Made by a program: the position numbers and the translations under genes. A stretch of DNA of 64,000 nt from Halalkalibacter okhensis (lineage in GTDB: Bacteria > Bacillota > Bacilli > Bacillales > Bacillaceae_D). Position 1 is the first letter of the stretch; the number at the start of each line of letters is the position of its first letter. Under the pieces are notes generated by a model that was not told the origin of the DNA, searched no databases, and worked only from the letters and a program-made list of their open reading frames with translations. The stretch covers positions 1-64,000 of the forward strand of contig NZ_JRJU01000017.1 of NCBI RefSeq assembly GCF_000787375.1. Reading direction: 5' to 3'. Below, piece after piece: positions 54,702 through 63,365 of the stretch.

Positions 54702-55421
54702 ATGCAAAAAGAAACCATCTTAGGTGTAGATGTATGTCCGTATAATTATAAACAACTCATGCAGGAAGTGGATCGTGATATAAAAGAAAAGAAAAAGTCC
54801 TTTTGTGTGGCCATCAACCCTGAGAAAATTATGAAAGCACAAGATGATCCTGAGTTAAAGGAATTGCTGAATAAAGCAACCTATCAAATTCCTGATGGTA
54901 TTGGTGTGATCGTTGCTTCAAAGCTGACAAAAGGCAACATTACCGAACGAATAACTGGTGTTGACCTTATGCTTCACTTATGTACTCTTGCAGCGGAAAA
55001 AGGCTATAAAGTCTTCCTATATGGAGCGAAGCCAGGAGTGGCGAATATGGCGAAGCAGGAGTTAGAGAAGCAATACAATGGCATACAAATTGTTGGAACA
55101 ATTGATGGCTATGAGAAGGACGATGAAAAAGTGGTTCAAGCGATTAATCGTTCTGGGGCAGATATTTTGTTTGTTGCAAAAGGAAGTCCCACACAGGAAT
55201 TATGGATTCTGGAACATATGAACCGAGTAAATGCATCCATATATCAAGGAGTGGGTGGCTCTTTTGATGTGATTAGTGGTCAAGTAAAACGAGCACCTCG
55301 TCTTTTTCAAAAGTTCGGAATAGAATGGCTATACCGCTTGCTGTCAGAACCAAAACGAGTGAAGCGTCAGTTGGCCTTGCCATTATTTATGATTCAGGTG
55401 TTAAAATCAATAAGGCGTTAG
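54702..55421 (+). CDS. WecG/TagA/CpsF family glycosyltransferase
   Basis: A 239-residue glycosyltransferase of the WecG/TagA/CpsF (GT26) family. Key stretches are INPEKIM near the N-terminus, PDGIGVIVASKL (about 64-75), the T-G-x-D region RITGVDLM, FLYGAKPGVA, and AKGSPTQELWI with the later GVGGSFDVISGQVKRAP (about 182-198). WecG transfers ManNAcA and TagA transfers ManNAc to the lipid-linked GlcNAc; given wecC nearby, either donor is possible. It starts 11 bases after the TagO-like gene. A short hairpin at its stop codon may attenuate transcription into the flippase gene. Confidence 0.92.
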   Translation: MQKETILGVDVCPYNYKQLMQEVDRDIKEKKKSFCVAINPEKIMKAQDDPELKELLNKATYQIPDGIGVIVASKLTKGNITERITGVDLMLHLCTLAAEKGYKVFLYGAKPGVANMAKQELEKQYNGIQIVGTIDGYEKDDEKVVQAINRSGADILFVAKGSPTQELWILEHMNRVNASIYQGVGGSFDVISGQVKRAPRLFQKFGIEWLYRLLSEPKRVKRQLALPLFMIQVLKSIRR

Positions 55422-55446
55422 GTTTGTTCTTGGACAAGCCTTTTTG
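55420..55446 (+). terminator. Short terminator-like hairpin at the end of the wecG-type gene
   Basis: AGGTTTGT (55420-55427) pairs with ACAAGCCT (55434-55441), one wobble, followed by TTTT. It overlaps the stop codon; probably a partial attenuator within the cluster. Confidence 0.5.
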
Positions 55447-55469
55447 TCCTGAAATGGAGTAATACAAAT

Positions 55470-56972
55470 ATGAAAAGCTTAAAAGTGGCAAGTATCTTAT
55501 TTTTTGGTGCAACCTTATTATTAAAAGTTTCGAGTATGATTCGAGATATGATTATTGCTTATTACTTTGGCGATACCTATGTGACAGATGCGTACCTAGC
55601 TGCATTTATCATTCCAAACATGATTATTCTTTTTATGACAACAGGAATGAAGAATACATTTGTACCGAGCTACATAGAAGCGTTAACGGAACAAAGAGAA
55701 AAACAACATCTAACACATATCCTTAAAGGAACAGCCATCATTGGACTTATTCTTTCTGTCATTGGAATTGTGATTTCTCCCTACATTATTCCGATTCTTT
55801 ATCCTAATTTCCATCTTGAAGCAACGGATATCGCTGTATGGGTTTCGATTATTTATTTTGTGGCTATTTTTATTGTTTGTATCAATGCCGTGCTAGAAGG
55901 CTTGCTTGATGCGAGGAAAGAATTTTCTTTCTCTGTCATGTCACAGGTAATTGTCGTTGTCTTTACGATCATTGGTGCGGTTACGCTATCGCCAGTCATT
56001 GGAGTTTATTCGCTACCTATTGGATTTTTACTTGGTGCGATTGTCTCATTAGCTGTAAAGTATGTATATGTTCTTCGCAGAAAGCTCGTTGCTTTCAAAA
56101 CGAAGATGGATTGGCTCGATGTAAAAGCGTTCTACATCATCTTTATACCAGTTGGAATTACAGTAGCTGTCGGGCAGATCAATTTGTTAGTCGATACCAT
56201 TTTTGCGAATGGATTTGATGAAGGGGTTATCGCCTATTTAAATTATGCGAACCGCCTTGTCCATTTTCCACAAGCTTTAATTGGGGTAACTATTGGAACA
56301 TTGGTTTTCCCTCTATTATCAAAGGCAGCTATGAATCAAGATGACGGCTTATTTAGAAAAGGAATTGAACAAGGCTTGACCTTGATGTTTTTTGTACTAA
56401 TGCCTGCTGTTGTTGGTATGATGTTCTTGATGAGTGAATTAATCGAATTGATTTATGAAAGAGGAGCTTTTTCTCATGAGGCAACCGTTGCCACAACTCA
56501 AGTAGCTATTTTATATTTAGGTTCGGTTCTTTTTTATAGTTTACATGGTGTCATTACAAAAGGATTTTATTCCAAGAAGAAAGGTCATATTATCCTTTTT
56601 GTCGGTGGGATTTCAATTGGGTTAAATATATTGTTTAATTATTTATTTAGTAACTGGATTGGCTATCAAGGGTTGGCCTTGTCTTCATCCTTTGTTGGGG
56701 CCATTTATGTCACGATCTGTTTTATAATATTAATTAAATTGGCTAAAGGATTAAATTTGAAGTTTATTGGAAAAGAGTTCTTAAAGGTAATCATGGCTAC
56801 ATCCATTATGTCTCTTGTGTTGGTATACACCATTCCAAAAGTACAAACATTGGTTCAACAGCCATTATTAATTATTGTGATAACAGGCATAACGGGAGCA
56901 GTAATCTATGCTCTATCTTCTGTTTTATTAAAAACAACAGCTATTGGTTTCATATTGAAAAGAAACAGGTGA
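55470..56972 (+). CDS. MurJ/MviN-like lipid-linked oligosaccharide flippase
   Basis: A 500-residue protein with about 14 predicted membrane segments and the MviN/MurJ pattern: AYYFGDTYVTDAYLAAFIIP and TTGMKNTFVPSY near the N-terminus, then ANRLVHFPQALIGVTIGTLVFPLLSKA (cited as ANRLVHFPQALIGV and GTLVFPLLSKA) around 270-295, and ELIELIYERGAF. It should flip lipid-linked precursors across the membrane. As a gene within a polymer cluster it probably exports the local repeat unit rather than lipid II. ATG 55470 has a loosely spaced GGAG (55455-55458). The next gene follows seven bases after its stop. Confidence 0.88.
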   Translation: MKSLKVASILFFGATLLLKVSSMIRDMIIAYYFGDTYVTDAYLAAFIIPNMIILFMTTGMKNTFVPSYIEALTEQREKQHLTHILKGTAIIGLILSVIGIVISPYIIPILYPNFHLEATDIAVWVSIIYFVAIFIVCINAVLEGLLDARKEFSFSVMSQVIVVVFTIIGAVTLSPVIGVYSLPIGFLLGAIVSLAVKYVYVLRRKLVAFKTKMDWLDVKAFYIIFIPVGITVAVGQINLLVDTIFANGFDEGVIAYLNYANRLVHFPQALIGVTIGTLVFPLLSKAAMNQDDGLFRKGIEQGLTLMFFVLMPAVVGMMFLMSELIELIYERGAFSHEATVATTQVAILYLGSVLFYSLHGVITKGFYSKKKGHIILFVGGISIGLNILFNYLFSNWIGYQGLALSSSFVGAIYVTICFIILIKLAKGLNLKFIGKEFLKVIMATSIMSLVLVYTIPKVQTLVQQPLLIIVITGITGAVIYALSSVLLKTTAIGFILKRNR

Positions 56973-56979
56973 TACGATT

Positions 56980-58014
56980 GTGATTAGAAACTACAAAAGC
57001 AATGACGAAAAAGGAATTAATGAGTTATTTAAAGAAGTATTCGGGAAAGAGCGCTCTGAGAAAGAATGGCATTGGAAGTTCAGGAAAAACCCGATTAACA
57101 AAGAGATTATCTCTGTTTATGAGGATAATAACAAGATCTGTGGTCATGTGTCAGTCATGCCAGTAAAAGTGCAAGTAGGGACGGAAGAAAAGTTGTTTGG
57201 GATGCGTGCTGATGCCATGATATCACCATCTAGCCGTGGCAAGGGGATTTATAAGGATATTGTTCATCATGTCGTAAAAAGCAGCAAAGAAGAGGACGTG
57301 GACTTTTTATACGGTTTTCCTGCTCCTAAAGCAAAAGAACTTTTTCAAAAGTACACAGGAGCAAAAGAATTATGTTATGTTCCGAGGTTAATTTATGTTA
57401 ATAATCCAGTAAAGCTTGCGATGACTAAATTGCCTGCCTCAATAAATAAGCTTCCTCTTGTCCAATCGGTTGGGAATGTCTTAAGAAGGAGAAAAGCTCT
57501 GCTGAAAGAAAGTCCAAATCTCGTTCCAATTAAGCAAGCCGATGACCGATTTGATGATCTTTGGGAGCGGGCGAAGGGTCAGTATCCAATAATGTTAAAA
57601 AGGGATCGGGCATACGTAAATTGGAGATATTTTGAGAATCCTACAAATAAATATAGCATCATTGGCTATGTAGACGGTGGTATACTAAAAGGGTATGCCG
57701 TTACAGCCATACAAGAGAAGCAAATAAATGGAGTCCATTTAAACTTAGGCTATGTGGTTGACATCTTTGCCGTGGATGAAAATGAAGTTTGGTTGAAATT
57801 AATTGAAACATCCTTACGCAATTTGTCGAATTCTGATATGATTAGTACTTGGGCTTTGAAACATACGCGACTCTATTCTCAATTAAAAGGTTGCGGTTTC
57901 ATCCATAAAGATTCTCCGATGCCTTTTGTCGGTGTGTCATTACAAGAAGGCAATAATAAGGCGAATGAGATTGAAAATTGGTTTATTACGCCCGGTGATG
58001 TCGATTCTTTTTAA
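56980..58014 (+). CDS. GNAT-family N-acetyltransferase
   Basis: A 344-residue protein with a GNAT domain in the first half: IRNYKSNDEKGINELFKEVF at the start, then HVSVMPVKVQ, and the acetyl-CoA loop region RADAMISPSSRGKGIYKDI (about 77-95, R-G-K-G). The second half is a further alpha/beta unit, as in two-domain GNATs. GTG 56980 follows AGGTGAT. Located between a flippase and a deacetylase, it probably modifies an amino group on the polymer precursor, or a nucleotide amino sugar. The substrate is inferred from position only. Confidence 0.8.
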   Translation: MIRNYKSNDEKGINELFKEVFGKERSEKEWHWKFRKNPINKEIISVYEDNNKICGHVSVMPVKVQVGTEEKLFGMRADAMISPSSRGKGIYKDIVHHVVKSSKEEDVDFLYGFPAPKAKELFQKYTGAKELCYVPRLIYVNNPVKLAMTKLPASINKLPLVQSVGNVLRRRKALLKESPNLVPIKQADDRFDDLWERAKGQYPIMLKRDRAYVNWRYFENPTNKYSIIGYVDGGILKGYAVTAIQEKQINGVHLNLGYVVDIFAVDENEVWLKLIETSLRNLSNSDMISTWALKHTRLYSQLKGCGFIHKDSPMPFVGVSLQEGNNKANEIENWFITPGDVDSF

Positions 58015-58035
58015 TTCGGACTAGGAGTGCAGAAA

Positions 58036-58920
58036 ATGAAGCGTACCATATTAAAATTGGCTAGGCCAATAGTTCTTCCATTAAACGAATGGTTCCTTTC
58101 GAAGTATTACAAGAGACAATTGCCATTAACTGAAATCAAGGCAGAGCGAATTCTTGTGCTGGCTCCTCATGTTGATGATGAAACGATTGGACTAGGTGGA
58201 ACCATTCTCTCTCTTGCCGAGCAAGGGAAAGACGTTCATTGTATCTATATTACGGACGGGGCAAAAAGTGTCTCGACGGATTCAAAAGAAGTTCTAATTC
58301 AAAAAAGAAGAAAAGAAGCCCGTCAAGTAAAAGACATTCTTGGAATGACGAGTATTTCTTTTTTTGATGAGCCTGATGGCCAAGTAACGGTTCATAACGA
58401 GTTTGTTAATCAACTAATAGACTACGTAAACCAGTTTCAACCAGAGATTATCTTTTGTCCAACCTTTGTTGATTGTCACTCTGATCATGTTCAAACCGGG
58501 ATGGCATTAGCAAGTGCGTTAAGAGAAATTTCTTATGAAGGGCAAGTTTGGTGCTATGAAATCAATTGTCCAATTGATCCGAATTCGCTAAACGCAGTTG
58601 TAGATATCACAAAGTATCAACAAAAAAAAGAAGAAGCGATTGATGTCTTTCAGTCACAGGCGATTGATTTTGATGGGTTTGTTTATTTGTCAAAGGTGAA
58701 GACAAATTTGTTGAAGGATCCTAAAGAAGTTCAGTTTGTTGAAAGCTTCTTAGTGCAATCTTTTGACCAATTTTCAAAAAGAGCCGAAACCTTAGCTCAA
58801 AAGAATACGTCATATTCGTCGCTGTTTAAGCAAGTGAATAAAACAGAAACACTTCTTTGGGGAGTTTATCAAAATCGAGAAAAGAAAAAGCAATTGTATG
58901 ATTTGCTGGAAGGGTTGTAG
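58036..58920 (+). CDS. PIG-L/LmbE-family deacetylase
   Basis: A 294-residue metal-dependent deacetylase. The zinc motif APHVDDETIGLGG (about 46-58) and the distal His in DCHSDHVQTG (about 152-161) are intact. Family members deacetylate N-acetylglucosaminyl groups on lipids, small thiols or antibiotics. The hydrophobic, basic N-terminus (MKRTILKLARPIVLPLNEWF) may rest on the membrane. ATG 58036 is eight bases after AGGAG (58023-58027). Beside a GNAT gene it suggests deacetylation followed by re-acylation of an amino sugar in the polymer, which is my inference. Confidence 0.88.
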   Translation: MKRTILKLARPIVLPLNEWFLSKYYKRQLPLTEIKAERILVLAPHVDDETIGLGGTILSLAEQGKDVHCIYITDGAKSVSTDSKEVLIQKRRKEARQVKDILGMTSISFFDEPDGQVTVHNEFVNQLIDYVNQFQPEIIFCPTFVDCHSDHVQTGMALASALREISYEGQVWCYEINCPIDPNSLNAVVDITKYQQKKEEAIDVFQSQAIDFDGFVYLSKVKTNLLKDPKEVQFVESFLVQSFDQFSKRAETLAQKNTSYSSLFKQVNKTETLLWGVYQNREKKKQLYDLLEGL

Positions 58921-58922
58921 AC

Positions 58923-60368
58923 ATGAGTGGTAAAAAGATTGCCCTACTTGTAGGATTTGTTTTTTTCTTAGTGGCAGCTGCTTTTTTAAATATTCCATTA
59001 TTGGCGCAAATAATTACAGTTGCTGTCATGATATTCGCTTTTTTACGTCCGAAAGAGGCCATTATTCTATTATTGATTTACTTTCCGACAAGACCATTTC
59101 TGATTGAATTTGAACCAAATTTAAAAGCAATTGGAGATGCCATTATTATCTTTGTCTTTTTAAGAGTGGTCTTTAACTACCGTAAACAGTGGAAGGAATT
59201 ATTTAGATTTCACGTTTTTGAGTGGGCCTTTTTCTTATTTTGTCTGCTTGGGGCTGTTTCCGCTTATGTAACGGGTGTTAGTTTAAGTGCAATTATTTTT
59301 CAATTGCGTGCCTTTGTTATTACGTATTTATTATTTTATGCTGTAACACGTTTATCGATTACAAAAGAAGAAGTGCGTACGTTCTTATGGACGACGTTTG
59401 CTGTGGCCATTGTTATCTGCCTTCACGGGTTAGTAGAGAAGCTTTCATTGCGAAGCTGGCTACTCCCGCAAACATGGGCAAGTATGCCGTTATCAGCGAC
59501 CAATAAAATTCGCATCTATGGCTTAATAGGAAATCCGAATGTCTTAGCGATTTACTTAACATTTGTTCTTTTCCTAACTTATTATTTAAGAAGATTTGTT
59601 ACAGGAAAATGCTTATGGCTAGTCAATGGCGGGTTAATCTTAATTCTAGGGGTATTTGTTTTTACGTACTCACGTGGAACTTGGATAGCGGTTCTGTTTG
59701 GGCTTGCTTTATACTTGCTGCTAACTAGAAATTGGAAATTAGTAAAACATGGGGCTTTTGGTCTTGTTACAGCGATTCTTTTTGTCTATTTTCCAGTCAA
59801 TTTGGCTGTAGGGGTAATTGAAGATAGTCCTTTTGCTACAAAGCAAGAGAAACAAAAAGAAGAAACAAGGGCCGATTTAAGCAGTAGGCTTTCTGAAACG
59901 TTTAATGAAGATATATTAGATTTAAGTAGAAGCACGGGGAGAATCTTTTTTATTACAAAAGGATTTGAGGTATTCCAAGATCACCCTATTATAGGAACCG
60001 GCTTTGGAACGTTTGGAGATTCAGCAACCAAAAGCCACTCTTCACCGATCTATGAAGAGTATGGAATCGAACGGGATTTCTATTCTGATAACCAATACAT
60101 CCAAATTATTGTTCAAACCGGCTCAATAGGAGTCTTGTTATATGCGACCTTTATTATCGGAATGTTGCTGTATTTGTGGAAGGCTAGGAAGGCAACCCCG
60201 CTTGCCTTGGTCATGTTTGCTGTATTAGCCGGGACGTTACCGGCTTGTATGTTTTATAATATTTGGGAAAATAAAACGTTCACTCTTTACTTTTTCATCT
60301 TGATGGGTGTAGTAGGAAGTATCATCCGAAATGGGGAGGACCTTTATGAAAGTTCTTCATCTAATTAG
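58923..60368 (+). CDS. O-antigen ligase/Wzy-type polymerase
   Basis: A 481-residue polytopic protein with about 11-12 membrane segments and one large extracellular loop (about 305-385), the Wzy_C/WaaL architecture. Family marks are GLIGNPNVLAIYLTF (about 200-214), YSRGTWIAVLFG (about 244-255) and, in the large loop, IIGTGFGTFG. It should polymerise or ligate the flipped oligosaccharide on the outer face of the membrane. It starts two bases after the deacetylase stop, behind GGAAGGG. Its end overlaps the glycosyltransferase gene by 23 bases. Confidence 0.88.
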   Translation: MSGKKIALLVGFVFFLVAAAFLNIPLLAQIITVAVMIFAFLRPKEAIILLLIYFPTRPFLIEFEPNLKAIGDAIIIFVFLRVVFNYRKQWKELFRFHVFEWAFFLFCLLGAVSAYVTGVSLSAIIFQLRAFVITYLLFYAVTRLSITKEEVRTFLWTTFAVAIVICLHGLVEKLSLRSWLLPQTWASMPLSATNKIRIYGLIGNPNVLAIYLTFVLFLTYYLRRFVTGKCLWLVNGGLILILGVFVFTYSRGTWIAVLFGLALYLLLTRNWKLVKHGAFGLVTAILFVYFPVNLAVGVIEDSPFATKQEKQKEETRADLSSRLSETFNEDILDLSRSTGRIFFITKGFEVFQDHPIIGTGFGTFGDSATKSHSSPIYEEYGIERDFYSDNQYIQIIVQTGSIGVLLYATFIIGMLLYLWKARKATPLALVMFAVLAGTLPACMFYNIWENKTFTLYFFILMGVVGSIIRNGEDLYESSSSN

Positions 60369-61446
60369 TGGAGGAGAAACCGGCGGATCAAAAAATCATT
60401 TGATCTCTTTGCTAGAACAATTTCCAAAAGGGGAAATTGTTCTAGGTGTTATGCAAAAAGGCCAGCTATACGAAGAGGCTGTTGCTGCAGGATTAGATGT
60501 TCAGTTGTTCCGGCAGAATAGCAGGTATGACTTATCCATACTTGCAACGATTTCAACCTTTATTAAAAACGAAAACATCTCAATTATGCATACTCATGGT
60601 CCTAGGGCTAATTTACTCGGTTTCTTTATTAAAAAAAGAGTAAGATGTCTGTGGGTAACAACGGTTCATAGCGACCCAAGAGATGATTTTATCAACGGCG
60701 GGATCAAAGGAAAGTTATTTACAAAGTTGAACTTAACGATTTTAAAAAAGTTGGATTTCTATTTTGCTGTATCCAATCGATTTAAGGATATGCTCGTCGA
60801 GTTTGGCATTGATGGAAATAAAATTAAAGCAATATACAATGGAATCTCCTTTGATGAACCGGTATCTAATAAGTTGGATCGGGCGTCGATTGGAGTGGAA
60901 GATAGCGATTTTGTCATTGCCATGGTCGCGCGTCTTCATCCAATAAAAGGCCATACAGAAGTGTTAAGAGTAGTGAAGAAGTTAGTTGATCAGAAAGTTC
61001 CTGTGAAGCTCCTGTTAATTGGGGATGGGCCGTACAAGGATGAGGTTGTTAAGAAGATCCAAGAGCATGATCTATCAGATTCAGTCAAATTGTTAGGGTT
61101 TCAAAAGGATGTTCATGCCTTTTTCCAAGTCTCAAACGTGAAGTTATTAGCTTCTTACAGCGAAAGTTTTCCTTTAGTCATATTGGAAGCGGCTCGTGCA
61201 AAAACACCAGTTATTTCTACTGATGTGGGAGGAGTCAAAGACCTCATTTCAGATTCCTCATTAGGTTGGGTTGTGCCCGTGAAGGATGAAGAAGCATTGT
61301 TTCAAGCGATCCTCGACGCCTATAATAAATTTAAGCAAGGCGAGTTAGATCGTGTTGGTACAAAGCTTTATGAGAAAGCCTCCACGACGTACTCAATTGA
61401 CCAGTTATATCATGAAGTTCAGAATCAGTATGCTGAACTTTTGTAG
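60346..61446 (+). CDS. Family-4 type glycosyltransferase
   Basis: A 366-residue GT-B enzyme. The N-terminal acceptor half begins with VLHLISGGETGGSKNHLISL, and the C-terminal donor half has VAMVARLHPIKGH (about 188-200), LLLIGDGPYKDEV and the E-x7-E motif ESFPLVILEAARAKTPV (about 270-286). It is a retaining transferase of the GT4 class and probably builds the repeat unit in the cytoplasm. GGGGAGG (60333-60339) fits ATG 60346. It ends the tightly packed polymer gene run; the next 750 bases are repeats. Confidence 0.93.
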   Translation: MKVLHLISGGETGGSKNHLISLLEQFPKGEIVLGVMQKGQLYEEAVAAGLDVQLFRQNSRYDLSILATISTFIKNENISIMHTHGPRANLLGFFIKKRVRCLWVTTVHSDPRDDFINGGIKGKLFTKLNLTILKKLDFYFAVSNRFKDMLVEFGIDGNKIKAIYNGISFDEPVSNKLDRASIGVEDSDFVIAMVARLHPIKGHTEVLRVVKKLVDQKVPVKLLLIGDGPYKDEVVKKIQEHDLSDSVKLLGFQKDVHAFFQVSNVKLLASYSESFPLVILEAARAKTPVISTDVGGVKDLISDSSLGWVVPVKDEEALFQAILDAYNKFKQGELDRVGTKLYEKASTTYSIDQLYHEVQNQYAELL

Positions 61447-61544
61447 CTAGAATGAAGGAGATTTCATAGGACGGAAGACAGGGTTCTTAAAGAGGAGAAA
61501 TCACTCATTTTAGGATACTGAAAACTTTATGAAAGTAACAGAAG

Positions 61545-61991
61545 ACCTTGAAAAAGAGAAAATCGGAGGCAGTTGAAAAAAGAACTTGAGAGTAACTCGA
61601 GGAAGCGCAATGGCTGCACACGTTGCGCGCCAGCTAAGAGAACCCCACTCTTAGCTGGCTTAAAACATGGCAACGGTTCTGTTCATTGCTTAGAAGGTAT
61701 TGAAAAAGGGAAAACCGAGGTAGCTGAGAAGCGCTTGAAAGTAACTCGAGGAAGCGCAATGGCTGCACACGTTGCGCGCCAGCTAAGAGAACCCCACTCT
61801 TAGCTGGCTTTAAAAAATGGCAACGGTTCTGTTCATTGCTTAGAAGGTATTGAAAAAGGGAAAACCGAGGTAGCTGAGAAGCGCTTGAAAGTAACTCGAG
61901 GAAGCGCAATGGCTGCACACGTTGCGCGCCAGCTAAGAGAACCCCACTCTTAGCTGGCTTAAAACATGGCAACGGTTCCGCTCATTGCTTA
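61545..61991 (+). repeat. Three tandem copies (about 150 bp each) of the AACCCA-loop structured repeat
   Basis: Units start near 61591, 61740 and 61890. In each, GCAATG pairs with CATTGC (61607/61684, 61756/61834, 61906/61983), CGTTGC with GCAACG, and CCAGCTAAGAG with CTCTTAGCTGG (61630-61640 with 61648-61658 in the first) across the loop AACCCCA. Between units lies TGAAAAAGGGAAAACCG, the 5' arm and loop of the terminator at 61992. The units are almost identical, pointing to recent amplification. ORFs through them are not genes. 61447-61544 shows no feature. Confidence 0.8.
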
Positions 61992-62037
61992 GAAGGCACT
62001 GAAAAAGGGAAAACCGCCCTTTTTCAGTGCCTTCTTT
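61992..62037 (+). terminator. 18-bp terminator closing the tandem repeat array
   Basis: GAAGGCACTGAAAAAGGG (61992-62009) pairs perfectly with 62017-62034 around AAAACCG, followed by TTTAATT. Confidence 0.85.
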
Positions 62038-62198
62038 AATTAAGTAAAAATGTGTACGATCATGCAATTTTATTAAATATGAGTGCTATTCTATTTTGGT
62101 TATGCTATAATCCTTCTTGGTATAGACAAAACTATGACCAATCTCAAAGTTAATTAGAATCGTTGTTTTAGTTGGCTTACAAACTTAGGAGGGTCAAT

Positions 62199-63257
62199 AT
62201 GATTTATGTAACGTTATTGATCTGCTTTTTGGCAACTGTCATTATTACGCCGTTTATTAAACGTTTTGCGATCAAAATTGGTGCTGTAGATAACCCGAAT
62301 TACCGTAAAGTTCATCAGAAGGTTATGCCTAGACTGGGTGGACTCGCTATTTATATAGGTTTTTTAATTGGATTTGTAATTCTTCAACCGGATAGCCCTT
62401 ATGTGATTCCGATCATTATAGGGAGCTTTATTATCATTCTCACAGGAGTTCTTGATGATTTAATGGAACTGTCAGCTAAGTGGAAATTAGCTGGTCAGAT
62501 CATCGCAGCTGTTGTCGTCATTTTGGGAGATGTACGAGTTGAGTATATTAATCTACCATTTAATGGTGAGCTGCATTTAGGATGGTTTAGTATTCCTTTA
62601 ACGTTGCTTTGGATTATTGGGGTTACAAATGCCATTAACCTTATTGATGGGTTAGATGGACTTGCGGCTGGTGTATCATCAATTGTGTTAATCACCATAT
62701 CGTCACTTGCCATCTTTATGGGGGATGTTTTTGTTGCCTCTTTAGGCGTCATGCTACTTGGTAGTACATTAGGGTTTTTAATTTTCAACTTCAATCCTGC
62801 TAAAATATTTATGGGGGATACCGGAGCGCTGTTTCTAGGGTATATGATTTCTGTTATTGCTCTGTTAGGATTTAAGAATGTTACAGTGTTCTCATTAATC
62901 ATCCCTGTTATTATATTAGCGGTGCCGATATCGGATACATTATTTGCTATTGTTCGACGTTTTGTGAACAAGCAGCCGTTATCAGCTCCAGATAAATCGC
63001 ATTTGCATCACTGTTTATTACGTTTAGGGCTTTCTCATAAGCAAACGGTACTTGTTATTTATGCGATCACAGCATTCTTTAGTGTTGGGGCTGTCATGTT
63101 AACCATGTCTACATTGTGGATTTCTGTGATGATTATGTGCGTCCTAATTATAGCGATTGAGTTTATCGTTGAGCGAGTTGGTTTAGTTAGTTCGGAATAT
63201 AGACCAATGATGAATTTCGTAAGACGAGTGAAAAATGCAAGCAGACGATATGGATAA
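62199..63257 (+). CDS. tagO: Undecaprenyl-phosphate GlcNAc-1-phosphate transferase TagO/WecA, copy 2
   Basis: A 352-residue MraY/WecA-family enzyme with about 11 membrane segments. FAIKIGAVDNPNYRKVHQKV, then MPRLGGLAIYIG, the Asp pair in GVLDDLMEL, NLIDGLDGLAAGVSS, FNPAKIFMGDTGALFLG and SHLHHCLLRLG are all present. It is closer to my memory of B. subtilis TagO than the 53.6-kb copy, so I take it as the general initiator of wall teichoic acid. ATG 62199 follows AGGAGGG; the longer frame from 62172 starts before that site. It has its own terminator and is separated from the polymer genes by the repeat array. Confidence 0.9.
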   Translation: MIYVTLLICFLATVIITPFIKRFAIKIGAVDNPNYRKVHQKVMPRLGGLAIYIGFLIGFVILQPDSPYVIPIIIGSFIIILTGVLDDLMELSAKWKLAGQIIAAVVVILGDVRVEYINLPFNGELHLGWFSIPLTLLWIIGVTNAINLIDGLDGLAAGVSSIVLITISSLAIFMGDVFVASLGVMLLGSTLGFLIFNFNPAKIFMGDTGALFLGYMISVIALLGFKNVTVFSLIIPVIILAVPISDTLFAIVRRFVNKQPLSAPDKSHLHHCLLRLGLSHKQTVLVIYAITAFFSVGAVMLTMSTLWISVMIMCVLIIAIEFIVERVGLVSSEYRPMMNFVRRVKNASRRYG

Positions 63258-63260
63258 GAC

Positions 63261-63295
63261 AGAAGCGACTAGACCACGTTCTAGTCGCTTCTTTG
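63261..63295 (+). terminator. Terminator after tagO
   Basis: AGAAGCGACTAGA (63261-63273) pairs exactly with TCTAGTCGCTTCT (63280-63292), followed by TTG. Confidence 0.8.
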
Positions 63296-63329
63296 TCGTT
63301 TGGGATGGTGTATTACTATAACTTCACAA

Positions 63330-63365
63330 AAGAAAGAAACTCCTTCTAGTAGGAAGGAGTTTCTT
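63330..63365 (-). terminator. Terminator of the LCP gene (minus strand)
   Basis: AAGAAACTCCTTC and GAAGGAGTTTCTT (63334-63346 and 63353-63365) form a perfect 13-bp stem overlapping the stop codon. On the minus strand the tail is TTTCTTTTG. Confidence 0.65.

Noticed and set aside
61573-61972. ORFs on both strands through the tandem repeats
   Set aside because: They arise from the repeated units themselves, have no proper start signals, and give repetitive products without a family.
61545-62037. Tandem repeats considered as a CRISPR array
   Set aside because: The 150-bp units are nearly identical throughout, with no unique spacers, and no cas genes are near.
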